58,785 nucleotides of DNA from Pseudarcicella hirudinis (GTDB taxonomy: Bacteria > Bacteroidota > Bacteroidia > Cytophagales > Spirosomataceae): contig NZ_FOXH01000004.1 of assembly GCF_900115665.1 (NCBI RefSeq), positions 77,779 to 136,563 of the forward strand. The letters are read 5' to 3'. Shown in pieces: positions 25,668 to 35,326 of this stretch; position 1 is the stretch's first letter, and every line of letters begins with the position of its first letter. Below the pieces are notes generated by a model. It saw nothing but the letters and a program-made list of their open reading frames with translations. It was not told the DNA's origin and did not search any database. The position numbers and the translations under genes are program-made.

Positions 25668-28049
25668 TTATTTATTTCCTACAAAATTGTATTGAATCCC
25701 GAAAACAAATGTTCTTGGAGCCGCAGGTGTATAAGTGGAACGATCTGTTGCATTATTCCCTCTGGTTACCTGGTTGGCGTACAATTCATCTGTCAGGTTC
25801 ATGATGTTGGTAAAAAATTCAATTCCATTGAACGTATATCCGGCTCTTAAATTCAATACGCTCACTCCGGAAAGTCCGAAAGCAGTTTTGTCATCATATT
25901 TCACTGTATTAACCTGATTTTGATAATACGAAGAGATCCTCTGCCATTCAATACTGGTTCTCAGGCCTTTTGCCCATTTAGGCTTATAGGTGACTTCTGT
26001 ATTCGCTACAAAAGAAGGCGCAGAAGGCATATCTTTCCCATTGACGTCTTTCAGAACATCAGACTGTTTTGTGGACAACAGAAACTCTTCATACCGGTGG
26101 ATGGCATTTGTCCCTCCGAAACGGATAAACCATTCGGCAGAAGGTTTGTAAGTAATACCGTATTCAATACCTCTGTGCAAGGTCTTTCCGGCCGACTGAT
26201 AATCTGTAGAGTTATCAGGCTGACGAACGCTCAGCAATTCATTTCTGCCATCCATCTGATAAAAAGCCCAGTCGAAATAGAGCTTATTATGAAGAAAAGA
26301 AGCCCAGCCACCAATCTCTTTGTTATCGAAATAAGCAGGAGTCAGGTTATAATAAAATGGCGCTTCCCCGGGTGCCGGATTCGGATTTTTTCTGAAAACT
26401 GAAGTCAGCCCCGGAGGAGAAAAACCTTGCGAATAGTTGGCATAAAAACCTCTCCCCTGTCCTAAATCATATGTCATTCCAATTTTCGGGGTTACCTGAC
26501 TGTATGCTTTGGTTCCGGTAGAATTATTATCAAGATAATTGAGGTAGTCAAAGGACATTCTGTCATAACGCAATCCAAGTGAGAATCTTAGCTTTTGTAC
26601 AGGTTCGAAATCGAATTGCCCGAAAACAGCTGTATTGTAGATTTTCGAATCATATTTTACCAGAAAAATATCCGGATTCACTTTAGTGATTGTGTACTTT
26701 TCTACTGATTTGCCATCAGGTCTGAGTTGTGCATTAAGGTCAATTCTGTATGAATAATAAGGATTCGTAGAATAGTCATACATTCCTCCCACCAAAAGTT
26801 TGGCATTCAGAAAACTGAATTTCTGTGAATGCTGTGCCAGCATACCATAAGATTTGAATGAGTTGTCATTAACTTCTCCGGTCGCCGTTTTACTTCCTGA
26901 AGTCCATCGGATAGAATAACTCGGATTTTGTCCTATGCTATTGTTCCTGTAATATGGGGTAATAGTCGTTTCAGCATGGTTATTCCAGGAATGCTCCAAA
27001 GAAACTCTTGTACGGGTGGCCAATACTTTCCGGTAGGTAAAATCAGCAGACGAGGAATATTCTCTTTTGTAAAAAGCAATACTATCCACACTGCCTCCGG
27101 TTTGAGAATAGTAATCATTATACGACAAGGTTCCGGTCAGACGTGTTTTATCGGTAATTTTATATTCAGCTCTTGCATTAAAAGAAGTCTTGTCAAAATC
27201 ACTGCTCGATTGCCAGGAATTAGTCTGTTTTGCCACATATCCGCCAAGATAAAGACCAAATTTGCCCAAAGTAGCCCCGGCACCGTACTGAACTCTCCGG
27301 TAACCATAATTGTCAAACTGAATCCCGACTCTGGCGGTTGGCAAGGCAGTTGGTCTCTGTGTGATAAAATTAATCGCTCCGCCTACTGCTTCCGGACCGT
27401 ATAGAGATGAGGCCGGTCCTTTGACAATTTCCACTGAACTGATGGCAAAAATATTCATTTCAATGATTGCATTGTGGTTAAATACACCCATCGGACGAAT
27501 TGGTACACCATCTTCCAGGTAAAGGAAATATGCGGAAGTCCCCATCGGCTGCCTGATTCCCATACCGTGCTGCTCATTATTATAATTCATCATCACCACT
27601 CCCGGTGTTTTATTGATGATTTCATACATATTGGTAGCCTTAGAGTCATTAATCAGACTTGGTGAAAGTTTTGAAATCGCTACCGGAGCCTGAGTACGCA
27701 AACTGGCCTCACGATTTGCCGTAACAACCACTTGCTGAAGGTTTTCAACAGAAGGTTCCAGGGAAATCAACAAAGGTTTATCTCCTGAAAATGATACTTC
27801 TTTCTTTTGAAATCCAACAGATGAAATCAGCAATTCAGTGATTGCCTTTTCAGAATTCAGCACAAATTCCCCGTTGGTATTAGTGCTTGTTCCTATGGGT
27901 AACCCTGCCGCTCTGACTGATGCTCCCACAACTGGCTCTTTGGTTGAATTATCGTAAATTTTCCCTTTAATTCTGGTTTGTGCCACTACGCTTACCGCCG
28001 TAATGACTATGAATACAGATACATAGAAGTATCTCATTAATGATAACAT
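25668..28049 (-). CDS. TonB-dependent receptor with N-terminal carboxypeptidase-like domain
   Basis: 793 aa. The likely start may be the second ATG (28037), giving MRYFYVSVFIVITAVSVVAQ as signal peptide. Then comes a carboxypeptidase-like Ig domain (GKIYDNSTKEPVVGASVRAAG), the TonB-box-like QQVVVTANREA, a plug with EIVKGPASSLYGPEAVGGAINFITQ, and a barrel ending in QYNFVGNK. It lacks a SusD partner and resembles siderophore/metal receptors of Bacteroidota. With the downstream PepSY protein and the upstream small CNGKC protein it probably forms a metal-uptake unit. Ligand unknown. Confidence 0.88.
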   Translation of the reverse strand: MLSLMRYFYVSVFIVITAVSVVAQTRIKGKIYDNSTKEPVVGASVRAAGLPIGTSTNTNGEFVLNSEKAITELLISSVGFQKKEVSFSGDKPLLISLEPSVENLQQVVVTANREASLRTQAPVAISKLSPSLINDSKATNMYEIINKTPGVVMMNYNNEQHGMGIRQPMGTSAYFLYLEDGVPIRPMGVFNHNAIIEMNIFAISSVEIVKGPASSLYGPEAVGGAINFITQRPTALPTARVGIQFDNYGYRRVQYGAGATLGKFGLYLGGYVAKQTNSWQSSSDFDKTSFNARAEYKITDKTRLTGTLSYNDYYSQTGGSVDSIAFYKREYSSSADFTYRKVLATRTRVSLEHSWNNHAETTITPYYRNNSIGQNPSYSIRWTSGSKTATGEVNDNSFKSYGMLAQHSQKFSFLNAKLLVGGMYDYSTNPYYSYRIDLNAQLRPDGKSVEKYTITKVNPDIFLVKYDSKIYNTAVFGQFDFEPVQKLRFSLGLRYDRMSFDYLNYLDNNSTGTKAYSQVTPKIGMTYDLGQGRGFYANYSQGFSPPGLTSVFRKNPNPAPGEAPFYYNLTPAYFDNKEIGGWASFLHNKLYFDWAFYQMDGRNELLSVRQPDNSTDYQSAGKTLHRGIEYGITYKPSAEWFIRFGGTNAIHRYEEFLLSTKQSDVLKDVNGKDMPSAPSFVANTEVTYKPKWAKGLRTSIEWQRISSYYQNQVNTVKYDDKTAFGLSGVSVLNLRAGYTFNGIEFFTNIMNLTDELYANQVTRGNNATDRSTYTPAAPRTFVFGIQYNFVGNK

Positions 28050-28305
28050 TTCCTTAATGGTTTATATAGTTTTGGTAAAATCCAAAGCAATTAAAATCAT
28101 GAGTCTGACTGAAATAATAGCCAGGTTCATAAAGCATAATGCCTGAAAATAAATAAACGGAGCGTCAAAAGAGAAAGGATTGAATGAGGCTCTGAGCCTG
28201 CATCAAAAAGTTCACAACCATCAGTATTAAAATCTGATGCATGACGCCATTATCTTAAAGCAAAAGCCCAAGACAAAAACCGTTAACCGGGAAGAAAGAA
28301 GGAAA

Positions 28306-28686
28306 TTAAAACCGGGGAGGATGAAAAATATTGGTCAAGAACGAACGATAAGGGCGTTCGAAATAAGAAAACTCATGGAGAGTTTGCAGTTGTTCAATAA
28401 AAGAATAATCCAGCTTAAAAAAACTTTGCGGACAGAAAAGTGTGATTTCCGGCATTTTTTCGAGTTTTTCAGAAGTAGCCTTCTTTTCTTTCTCTTCAGC
28501 AGCCTTTAATTTTTTGGCAAGAAAACACTTACCATTACAGTTCATTTTGGGTTTATCCCGGTTTTCGCAAAGGTTACTGGCAATATAACTTTTATTGACC
28601 TGATAATACACTACAAAGCTCCATCTGCTGAATAATGGGATATTCAGTAAAAAAAGAAGGAATAATGCAGTTACTTGTTTGACCAT
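28306..28686 (-). CDS. Small CNGKC-motif protein beside the TonB/PepSY genes
   Basis: 126 aa. An N-terminal hydrophobic helix (about 5-28, signal or anchor) precedes the stretch LCENRDKPKMNCNGKC (Cys40, Cys50, Cys54), then a Lys/Glu-rich helix and an aromatic, Cys-containing C-terminal part. I know of similar small Bacteroidota proteins with a CENxxKPxxxCNGKC motif near TonB receptors, but no assigned function. The three cysteines suggest metal binding or a disulfide in the periplasm. It is 256 bp upstream of the TonB receptor on the same strand, so it may be the first gene of that unit. Confidence 0.75.
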   Translation of the reverse strand: MVKQVTALFLLFLLNIPLFSRWSFVVYYQVNKSYIASNLCENRDKPKMNCNGKCFLAKKLKAAEEKEKKATSEKLEKMPEITLFCPQSFFKLDYSFIEQLQTLHEFSYFERPYRSFLTNIFHPPRF

Positions 28687-28800
28687 GCTGCAAAGTTAGG
28701 TCTGAAAAAAAACCTGACCTAAAAATACACTAAAAAAAATTAAAATCCCTGAAAATAAGATTTTAATTATCTGAATACCAGACTTCTACAAAAAAGAAAA

Positions 28801-28817
28801 GCTCCCGAAACAGGAGC
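28801..28817 (-). terminator. Terminator of the second susCD unit
   Basis: GCTCC (28801-28805) pairs with GGAGC (28813-28817), extended by flanking G:C pairs. On the minus strand it is followed by TTTTCTTTTTTG. It lies 30 bp past the susD stop. Confidence 0.8.
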
Positions 28818-28847
28818 CATTCTTAATATTAAAGTTCAAAACAAATT

Positions 28848-30293
28848 TTAATTTACGTCAAACCACAACTTGGTGGTCAGTTTATCTGCTCCCTGATTGG
28901 CAACCGCTGCTTTGTAATTATTAAGGTTTAAAGCCTGTTCTCCGGTAGGGTATGTCAGACGTACAGGAAACTGTCCGCTAAGTACTCCTGCATAAGCTGG
29001 TTTCAACGCCGGATAATCCAGTCTTCTGAATTCAGCAAATGCTTCCTGCCCCTGACTGAACAAAGCAAGCCATTTTTGGTCACCAATTGATTTTTTATAA
29101 TTTGAAGCATTATATGCAATGGAAGGCTGAGCAAGATAAGTAGTAATGTCGCCCTCGCTTACTTTAAATTGTCTCAATGATGCAGTAATGGCCTGTTTAT
29201 ACAAAGTAGCTGCATCATCCGCTATAAATCCTCTCTGAGCCGCTTCAGCCAGGTTAAACAATACTTCCGAATAGCTCAGAAATACTGCAGGAGAAGAAGG
29301 AGCAGTAAAGTAATCACCTAATTTAGACGTTCTTGACAGACCCAATTTAGAGGCTGAGTCAGCAGGCAAACCATTGGTTACGCCCACATAACTATTTGGT
29401 GTAGGATCAACTGTTTTGTTTGCAAAAACCGGCAAACGGGGATCTTTCAACTCTATTAATTTGTCAATGACAGACTTACTTACTCTGTAATCATCACGGG
29501 TTTCACGATCTTTGGCCACCGGGTTCTGATTAGGTGATGACAAATAGATCAATTGTGCGATCTCATCATTGCCTGCAATCAAAGCCGAACGATTTGCGGC
29601 AAGTTCTGCAATAACCGTTTTCGCAGTCTGCGGATCTCTGTCAGCAATTCTTAAAGCGATTCTTAATCTCAAAGAATTGGCAAATTTCTTCCATTTTGCC
29701 AGACTTCCGTTATAAACCAAATCTCCTTTGATAGGATTTCCATTCAGATCAATCAAATCCGACGCTTTTTTCAGGTCATTTAATAACCCGAGATAAACAT
29801 CCTTCTGGGCATCGTATTTAGGGGTAATGCTTTCTCCGATTTTCAAAGCCTGACTGTAAGGTATATCTCCATACAAATCTGTCAGCAACTGAAACGACCA
29901 GGATTGTAAAATCAAACCTACCGCCTGATAATTCGGATTATTGGTATTTTTCCCGATTTTGATGATTTCAGCATAATCATTCAAACCCTGTGCATAAAGG
30001 TTTGTCCAGATGTTCTGAATATTCGTTAAACTGACCGTATATTTATCCACATCTGTATACTGAATTTTAGCCCAATGCTGGATAAACAAGGTTGTGGTTT
30101 CCATGTAAGCATCAGAACCAAGAATTACATCAGCATTTGATTTAATGGAATTTGCCAGCAGGTAATCAGGTTGTGCCTGTGTTGCTTCGTTCGGATTCTG
30201 GTTTATTTTCTCCAATTCACTCTGACAGCCACTCAGAAAACCGGCAATTGTCAAAGTAAAAAGGCTTTTAATCAATATATTTTTATTTTTCAT
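28848..30293 (-). CDS. SusD/RagB-family lipoprotein (SusD-like_2), second pair
   Basis: 481 aa. The lipoprotein signal ends at GFLSGCQSE. It has the NPN-type motif (KINQNPNEATQAQPDYLLANSI), the region YGDIPYSQALKIGE, the conserved LAKWKKFANSLRLRIALRI block and a C-terminal AFAEFRRLDYPAL. It binds substrate over the SusC barrel encoded 45 bp upstream. No hydrolase follows it; a terminator closes the unit. The presence of the CTATA-N5-TATAG site upstream of its partner links it to the sulfur/redox genes rather than to polysaccharides. Confidence 0.93.
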   Translation of the reverse strand: MKNKNILIKSLFTLTIAGFLSGCQSELEKINQNPNEATQAQPDYLLANSIKSNADVILGSDAYMETTTLFIQHWAKIQYTDVDKYTVSLTNIQNIWTNLYAQGLNDYAEIIKIGKNTNNPNYQAVGLILQSWSFQLLTDLYGDIPYSQALKIGESITPKYDAQKDVYLGLLNDLKKASDLIDLNGNPIKGDLVYNGSLAKWKKFANSLRLRIALRIADRDPQTAKTVIAELAANRSALIAGNDEIAQLIYLSSPNQNPVAKDRETRDDYRVSKSVIDKLIELKDPRLPVFANKTVDPTPNSYVGVTNGLPADSASKLGLSRTSKLGDYFTAPSSPAVFLSYSEVLFNLAEAAQRGFIADDAATLYKQAITASLRQFKVSEGDITTYLAQPSIAYNASNYKKSIGDQKWLALFSQGQEAFAEFRRLDYPALKPAYAGVLSGQFPVRLTYPTGEQALNLNNYKAAVANQGADKLTTKLWFDVN

Positions 30294-30338
30294 TGTCTCT
30301 AAAATTAAAGTTCACATTTACCAATCAGAATTTATTCC

Positions 30339-33300
30339 TTAAAAACCTACTGACAGGTTAACTCCGTAAGTACTCGTAGTAGGAAGCTGTAATGATTCTA
30401 AGCCCTGACCTGTATTTCCTGTATTAAAGGCCGTTTCAGGATCAATGTTTGTTGCTTTTCTTTGTAAAAACGCAAGGTTTCTGCCATAAACTGAAAGAGT
30501 CAGATTTTGCAAACCAAATCTGTTTACGAGTTTCTGAGGAATAACATAGCTCAGTTTCACTTCACGGAGTTTAATAAATGAGGCATCAAAAACACTGGCT
30601 TCATTGATTCCGGAACTATTGCTGTAAACACCTTTGTAATAACGTTCCGCTGAAACAATAGTCGTATTTGGTTTACCATCAGCTGTAACACCATTTACAA
30701 TAATTCCGTCGTTGTAAACAGTCACACCCTGTGGAGCAGAGGTATTATTGATAACCTGAACAGGAACCGCAGAAGTGTTATTGTTTGGATAATAATAAGC
30801 TAATCCCCCATGCTCAGCATCTCTTCCCTGTAAGGTCTCTATCAGTACACCTGTGTATTTACCGGTAGCATTGGTAGCTGAATAAATCGAACCACCTTGT
30901 TTTGTATCAATTAAAACACTCAGGTTAAATCCTTTATAGGAGAAGGAGTTCGTAATACCTCCCATCCATTTCGGGGTATAATATCCCAAAACCTGAAGGT
31001 TTGGATCGCGGGCCGGAATACCGTTTGAGTTTACGACAATGTCTCCGTTTGCATTTCTCAGATAAGCTGTTCCAAAAAGAGCGCCATAAGGTTTGTCTTT
31101 ACTGGCTAATACTGAAAGTGAACCATTTGTTCCTAATTTGTAATCATTCAGGAAGCCCTGGTCGTCCAAAGAAATGACTTTACTTACATTTCTTGAATAA
31201 TTGATACCGACATTCCATTTGAAACCGGACTCAGTCTGTAATGGTGTGAAATTTACCATTGCTTCAAAACCGTGGTTATTGATATGCCCTGCATTCAATA
31301 GTTTTTGTTTGAAACCCGTAGTAGGGCTGACATCTGCTTTCAGAATCTGATTATAACTATCAGTATTGTAATAACTTAAATCTACCCTTACTCTGTTTTT
31401 CAATAACGCTACATCCAAACCAACTTCAGTAGATCTGGTGATTTCAGGCTTAAGATTTGAATTTAACAACACATCTGAAACAGTCAGAAGAGGACTACTT
31501 CCGAACGGCAGGTTAAACGGATAGGTATTAATCAATTGATAAGGATCAGTATCTTTTCCTACTTCAGCCCATCCTCCTCTTATTTTTGCAAAAGAAAGCA
31601 CATCACTCTTAATGTCAAAGGCATCTGTCAGTACAATACTTGCATTCACAGAAGGGTAGAAATAAGAGTTATTTCCTGCCGGAAGTGTTGAAGACCAGTC
31701 ATTTCTGGCAGTAAGGTTCAAAAACGCATAATTTCTGAAGCCTAATTGCGCTGAAGAGAAAGCACTGTAAACCCTTTGTTTACGTAAAATATTGTAAGAA
31801 ACCAACGGATCACGGGAATTGTTCAGGGTGTATAATCCACTTACTGCCAGTTTCGGGGCCTGCTGATAATTCTGCTCATTGAAATTACTTCTCAGGTTAC
31901 CACCCACTAACCAGTCAAGGTCAAAATCCTTGTTTAAACCTTTGTGCAAACTAAGGTTAAAGTCCGTATTATTCTCATTAACCACATAACCATCCTCAGT
32001 ATACGAACCAAATGGCGTTCCGTTGGTTCCGTATGCTACTTTAAATTTACGTTTATCTGTATAATAGTCATTTCCGGTTCTGACATTTGCCGTTAACCAA
32101 TCTGTAATTTTATAAGCAAGATTTACATTTCCGAAAATTCTGTCACGTCTTTGTTCTACTGTATTTTCATATTGCTGCAAATACGGGTTGCTGTAATAGC
32201 TGTGGTTCCAGTTATAATCAAAACCGCCTTTGTTATAATCTTTCAGCAATTCTGTATCAACCTGACGGCCGAACCAAAGGAATTGAAGCATTACACTGTT
32301 TCCACGACCAGAAGTACCCGGTAAGTTATCAGATCCTGTTCTTACAAAATTTGCACTGGTGGTTAAGGTCAGTTTATCATTCAATCTGAAAGTACTGTTT
32401 ACGCCAAAGGTATTTTTAGTAATATCTGTGTTAGGAATTACTCCGGTCTGGTTACTGTTGTTATATGAAAAACGGTAATCTATTTTATCATTTGAACCAG
32501 CTACCGACAAACCTACATTAGTAGTATGTCCGGTAATAAAGAAGTTTTTAACATTATCGGGATGCGCCACAAACGGGGCAGGTTTACCATCTGAGAAAAA
32601 CTGAGGAATCAGGCGTCCATCCATTTTAGGACCCCAGCTTTCATCCGTTGCATCATTCACGCCTCCTCCTTTACCATCAACATAAGAGAACTGACCTCCT
32701 GTTCCCTGACCAAATACGTTCTGATACTCAGGCAATACCAATAATTTATCGGCAGTATATCCCAGATTAAGGGTTACGCCCAAACCTTTCTGACTGGCTG
32801 ATTTCCCGGATTTGGTTTTGATTAAAATTACACCATTTGAAGCTCTTGAGCCATAAAGTGCTGCCGCATTTGGTCCTTTCAATACACTGATCGACTCAAT
32901 ATCTGCCGGATTAATATCTGAAATAGCATTGGCAAAATCTCTTGATCCGGTGGTTCCCACACCTAGCTGAGAGTTGTCAACCGGAATTCCATCTACCACA
33001 AACAGCGGTTGGTTATTTCCTGCAATGGATGTCTCTCCACGGATTACAATTCTGGAAGAACCCATGCCTCCCTGGCTATTTGTAATTTGTACCCCGGCAA
33101 TTTTTCCGGAAAGTGCATTGACCAGGTTTCCTTCTCTTGCTTCTGCCAGATCCTTTGTTTTCAATTCCTGAACGGCATAACCCAGGGATTTTTTCTCTTT
33201 GGCAATCCCCAGTGCTGTTACTACTACCTCGTTGAGTACAGTTTCTTCATTTTCAAAAACTACATCTAATTTCCCGCTAGCCGGGACTTTTAATTCAAAT

Positions 33301-33536
33301 GATTTAAATCCTACAAATGAAAACCTTAATACATCATTTGTCTGCGCACTAATTGTATATTCACCCTGGGCATTTGTTACGGTACCCCTTGACGTTCCTT
33401 TCACCAAAACCGCTGCTCCTACCACAGGCTGCCCATCGGACTTGGCTGTAATGCGTCCAATCACCTTCTGTGACTGGGCATTTACCTGTAGAGCCAGAAA
33501 CAAAACAGGTAACATAAATTTTAAAATTTTTCTCAT
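30339..33536 (-). CDS. SusC/RagA-family TonB-linked transporter, second pair
   Basis: 1065 aa. The signal peptide MRKILKFMLPVLFLALQVNA is followed by a carboxypeptidase-like domain (GRITAKSDGQPVVGAAVLVKG), NEVVVTALGIAKEKKSLGYAVQE, a plug with VVDGIPVDNSQ and AALYGSRASNGVILIKTKSG, and a barrel ending in NLSVGF. This is the complete SusC layout. It is preceded by an unusually long non-coding leader (~340 nt below the operator) and followed at once by susD. Located directly downstream of a cysteine desulfurase gene. Its cargo is unknown; a sulfur-containing nutrient is a guess from context. Confidence 0.93.
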   Translation of the reverse strand: MRKILKFMLPVLFLALQVNAQSQKVIGRITAKSDGQPVVGAAVLVKGTSRGTVTNAQGEYTISAQTNDVLRFSFVGFKSFELKVPASGKLDVVFENEETVLNEVVVTALGIAKEKKSLGYAVQELKTKDLAEAREGNLVNALSGKIAGVQITNSQGGMGSSRIVIRGETSIAGNNQPLFVVDGIPVDNSQLGVGTTGSRDFANAISDINPADIESISVLKGPNAAALYGSRASNGVILIKTKSGKSASQKGLGVTLNLGYTADKLLVLPEYQNVFGQGTGGQFSYVDGKGGGVNDATDESWGPKMDGRLIPQFFSDGKPAPFVAHPDNVKNFFITGHTTNVGLSVAGSNDKIDYRFSYNNSNQTGVIPNTDITKNTFGVNSTFRLNDKLTLTTSANFVRTGSDNLPGTSGRGNSVMLQFLWFGRQVDTELLKDYNKGGFDYNWNHSYYSNPYLQQYENTVEQRRDRIFGNVNLAYKITDWLTANVRTGNDYYTDKRKFKVAYGTNGTPFGSYTEDGYVVNENNTDFNLSLHKGLNKDFDLDWLVGGNLRSNFNEQNYQQAPKLAVSGLYTLNNSRDPLVSYNILRKQRVYSAFSSAQLGFRNYAFLNLTARNDWSSTLPAGNNSYFYPSVNASIVLTDAFDIKSDVLSFAKIRGGWAEVGKDTDPYQLINTYPFNLPFGSSPLLTVSDVLLNSNLKPEITRSTEVGLDVALLKNRVRVDLSYYNTDSYNQILKADVSPTTGFKQKLLNAGHINNHGFEAMVNFTPLQTESGFKWNVGINYSRNVSKVISLDDQGFLNDYKLGTNGSLSVLASKDKPYGALFGTAYLRNANGDIVVNSNGIPARDPNLQVLGYYTPKWMGGITNSFSYKGFNLSVLIDTKQGGSIYSATNATGKYTGVLIETLQGRDAEHGGLAYYYPNNNTSAVPVQVINNTSAPQGVTVYNDGIIVNGVTADGKPNTTIVSAERYYKGVYSNSSGINEASVFDASFIKLREVKLSYVIPQKLVNRFGLQNLTLSVYGRNLAFLQRKATNIDPETAFNTGNTGQGLESLQLPTTSTYGVNLSVGF

Positions 33537-34069
33537 GAAATTGTGTTTGGGTTATCGAACGAGGCCCTGTTTTATAATTCAACGCCTGCCGGATCGCTCG
33601 TTCTAATCATCCGTAGTCAGGCTGTTGGCTGAAGAATTCCCTGAAATTCATTTCTCAAAAGACCATAAAAATCACCCCGGCTTAGTGTGCACTAAACCGC
33701 TCAGATCCGTCAAAATTCGAAATGGACTTCAGGATTATATCTTCTTTAGCATGTTTGGCTTTTCCTGATACAAGCAATTCTGCTTATGAGAATTATCTGA
33801 TACTTTCAGGATTTAATCGTTTATCGGTTTTTAGTTTGATGATTAATTTGTGTGTTAAAATTTATAAATATTTTTAATCTATAGATTCTATAGACAAAAT
33901 TACAAACAAAATCGTAAAATGGTTCACCGGATGACAGGAAAAATATGTTTATTGCTTAAAGTTAACCTGAAATACTACCTTTTTCTGAAAACCAAAACTC
34001 TCAGAATAGTACAATTTCAAAAAATAAACATTTGATTAACAAGTATTTACAAACTGAGTACATTTCCTA
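33537..34069 (-). other. 533-bp leader/promoter region of the second susC
   Basis: No gene seen. It contains the operator at 33879-33893 and a -7-like box just upstream of it. A long presumed 5' leader follows, with an inverted repeat GGCTTAGTG/CACTAAACC at 33679-33698 (reads as a stem on either strand) and further short complementary stretches. I looked for SAM, cobalamin and TPP riboswitch cores and did not find them. Confidence 0.55.
33879..33893 (-). promoter_or_regulatory. Operator CTATA-N5-TATAG (perfect 7-1-7 palindrome) at the susC promoter
   Basis: CTATAGATTCTATAG is a perfect palindrome. On the minus strand TAATTTTG (33902-33895), a TAnnTTTG -7 box, sits one base upstream, so the operator would cover the transcription start. 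The same CTATA/TATAG arms with 5-bp spacing occur at 39102-39116 and 44495-44509. Confidence 0.7.
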
Positions 34070-35266
34070 TCAGAACGCTCCTACAAGAGTGCTTTTTCCT
34101 GAAGTTTTTTTTGAAAAAATTTCTTCTTTCCGGTAAACTTCCTGAATTACGGACACAATATGATCCACTTCGCTGAAGGTATTATACCTGCTGAAAGAAA
34201 ATCTGACGTTATCTTTATCAAGATTTCTTTGCAAAGCTCTCAACACATGTGAACCGGCATTCAAAAGATTGGAACAGGCACTTCCGCCTGACACGGCTAT
34301 ATCATAAGCATCCAGCCTGCTTACCAGTGAACCTCCGGTATGTAAACCCGGAAATGCAACGCTCAGAATGTTTCCCAGACTTTTATCCGGCGAATCACTT
34401 TCTCCGTTAAAAGAAATATCAGCTATGCCACTGTTTTTCAGACTATTAAGAAAATATCTCTTCAAAGAAAGTACATAATCCTGATTCTTTTCGAAGTTTT
34501 CATAAGCCAGAGACAATGCTTTTGCCAGTCCTACAATACCTGCGATATTCTCTGTTCCTCCCCGGGTACCTCTTTCCTGTGCTCCACCTAAAATATGAGG
34601 TTTTATCCTTCTGTATTTATTAATGTAAATGAATCCAGCTCCTTTAGGGCCATGAAATTTATGGGCAGAACCTACCATGAAATCAAGCGGGAGGTTTTTC
34701 AGATTATACCGGTATTTCCCGATAGACTGCGTGGTATCTGAATGAAAAACAGCTTCATATTCCTGGCAAAGATTACTTATATAAGCAAGATTATTCAGGT
34801 TTCCGATTTCATTATTCCCATGCATCAGACTGACCAGAGAAAGCGGGTTTTCATTGAGTAATTCCTCTAAATGGCTCAAATCAGGATTCCCTTTATTATC
34901 CAATTTTACAAAACTCACTTTCAGGTTTTCCTCCTGAGAATATTGTCCAAGTATCTGCAATACAGCCTTATGCTCAATTCTGCTGGTTATAACGTGCTGT
35001 ATATCATATGTTCTGATAGAACCGGAAATCGCCAGGTTGTCAGCCTCCGTTGCTCCTGAGGTAAAAAAGATATCCTCCGAAGAAACATTCAGCAAATCGG
35101 CCACAGTCTGTCTGGATTCCTCCAAAGCATCCTTGGCTTTTTTTCCGAATTTATGGCTTGAAGAGGCATTACCATAATGCCGGGTAAGATAGGGCAGCAT
35201 GGCGTCTAAAACTTCAGGGTCTAATGCTGTCGTTGCAGCACTGTCACAATAAATCTCCATGGGCAT
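34070..35266 (-). CDS. Cysteine desulfurase (IscS/NifS-type, class V aminotransferase)
   Basis: 398 aa. The PLP lysine is Lys203 in SAHKFHGPKG. FTSGATEADN and HSDTTQ hold the cofactor, and the catalytic Cys331 lies in SGGSACS on the mobile loop. It removes sulfur from cysteine as a persulfide for Fe-S clusters or thio-cofactors in the cytosol. It is third in a unit with a TonB receptor and a DUF4397 lipoprotein (gaps 19 and 60 bp), not beside isc/suf scaffold genes. This unusual context suggests use of imported cysteine or thiols as a sulfur source. An ATG two codons downstream is an alternative start. Confidence 0.92.
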   Translation of the reverse strand: MPMEIYCDSAATTALDPEVLDAMLPYLTRHYGNASSSHKFGKKAKDALEESRQTVADLLNVSSEDIFFTSGATEADNLAISGSIRTYDIQHVITSRIEHKAVLQILGQYSQEENLKVSFVKLDNKGNPDLSHLEELLNENPLSLVSLMHGNNEIGNLNNLAYISNLCQEYEAVFHSDTTQSIGKYRYNLKNLPLDFMVGSAHKFHGPKGAGFIYINKYRRIKPHILGGAQERGTRGGTENIAGIVGLAKALSLAYENFEKNQDYVLSLKRYFLNSLKNSGIADISFNGESDSPDKSLGNILSVAFPGLHTGGSLVSRLDAYDIAVSGGSACSNLLNAGSHVLRALQRNLDKDNVRFSFSRYNTFSEVDHIVSVIQEVYRKEEIFSKKTSGKSTLVGAF

Positions 35267-35326
35267 ATTTGTTTAAATTGTTGATAAAATTTCCGGAATC
35301 CTGACTTGTCTTAGCTGATGTTTAAA

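Noticed and set aside
28237-28509. 90-codon plus-strand open frame, Lys/Arg rich
   Set aside because: Mostly antisense to the CNGKC protein gene, which has a coherent signal sequence and Cys motif on the other strand.
33600-33880. SAM or cobalamin riboswitch in the susC leader next to cysteine desulfurase
   Set aside because: I searched both strands by eye for their conserved core strings and found none. Only generic inverted repeats are visible.
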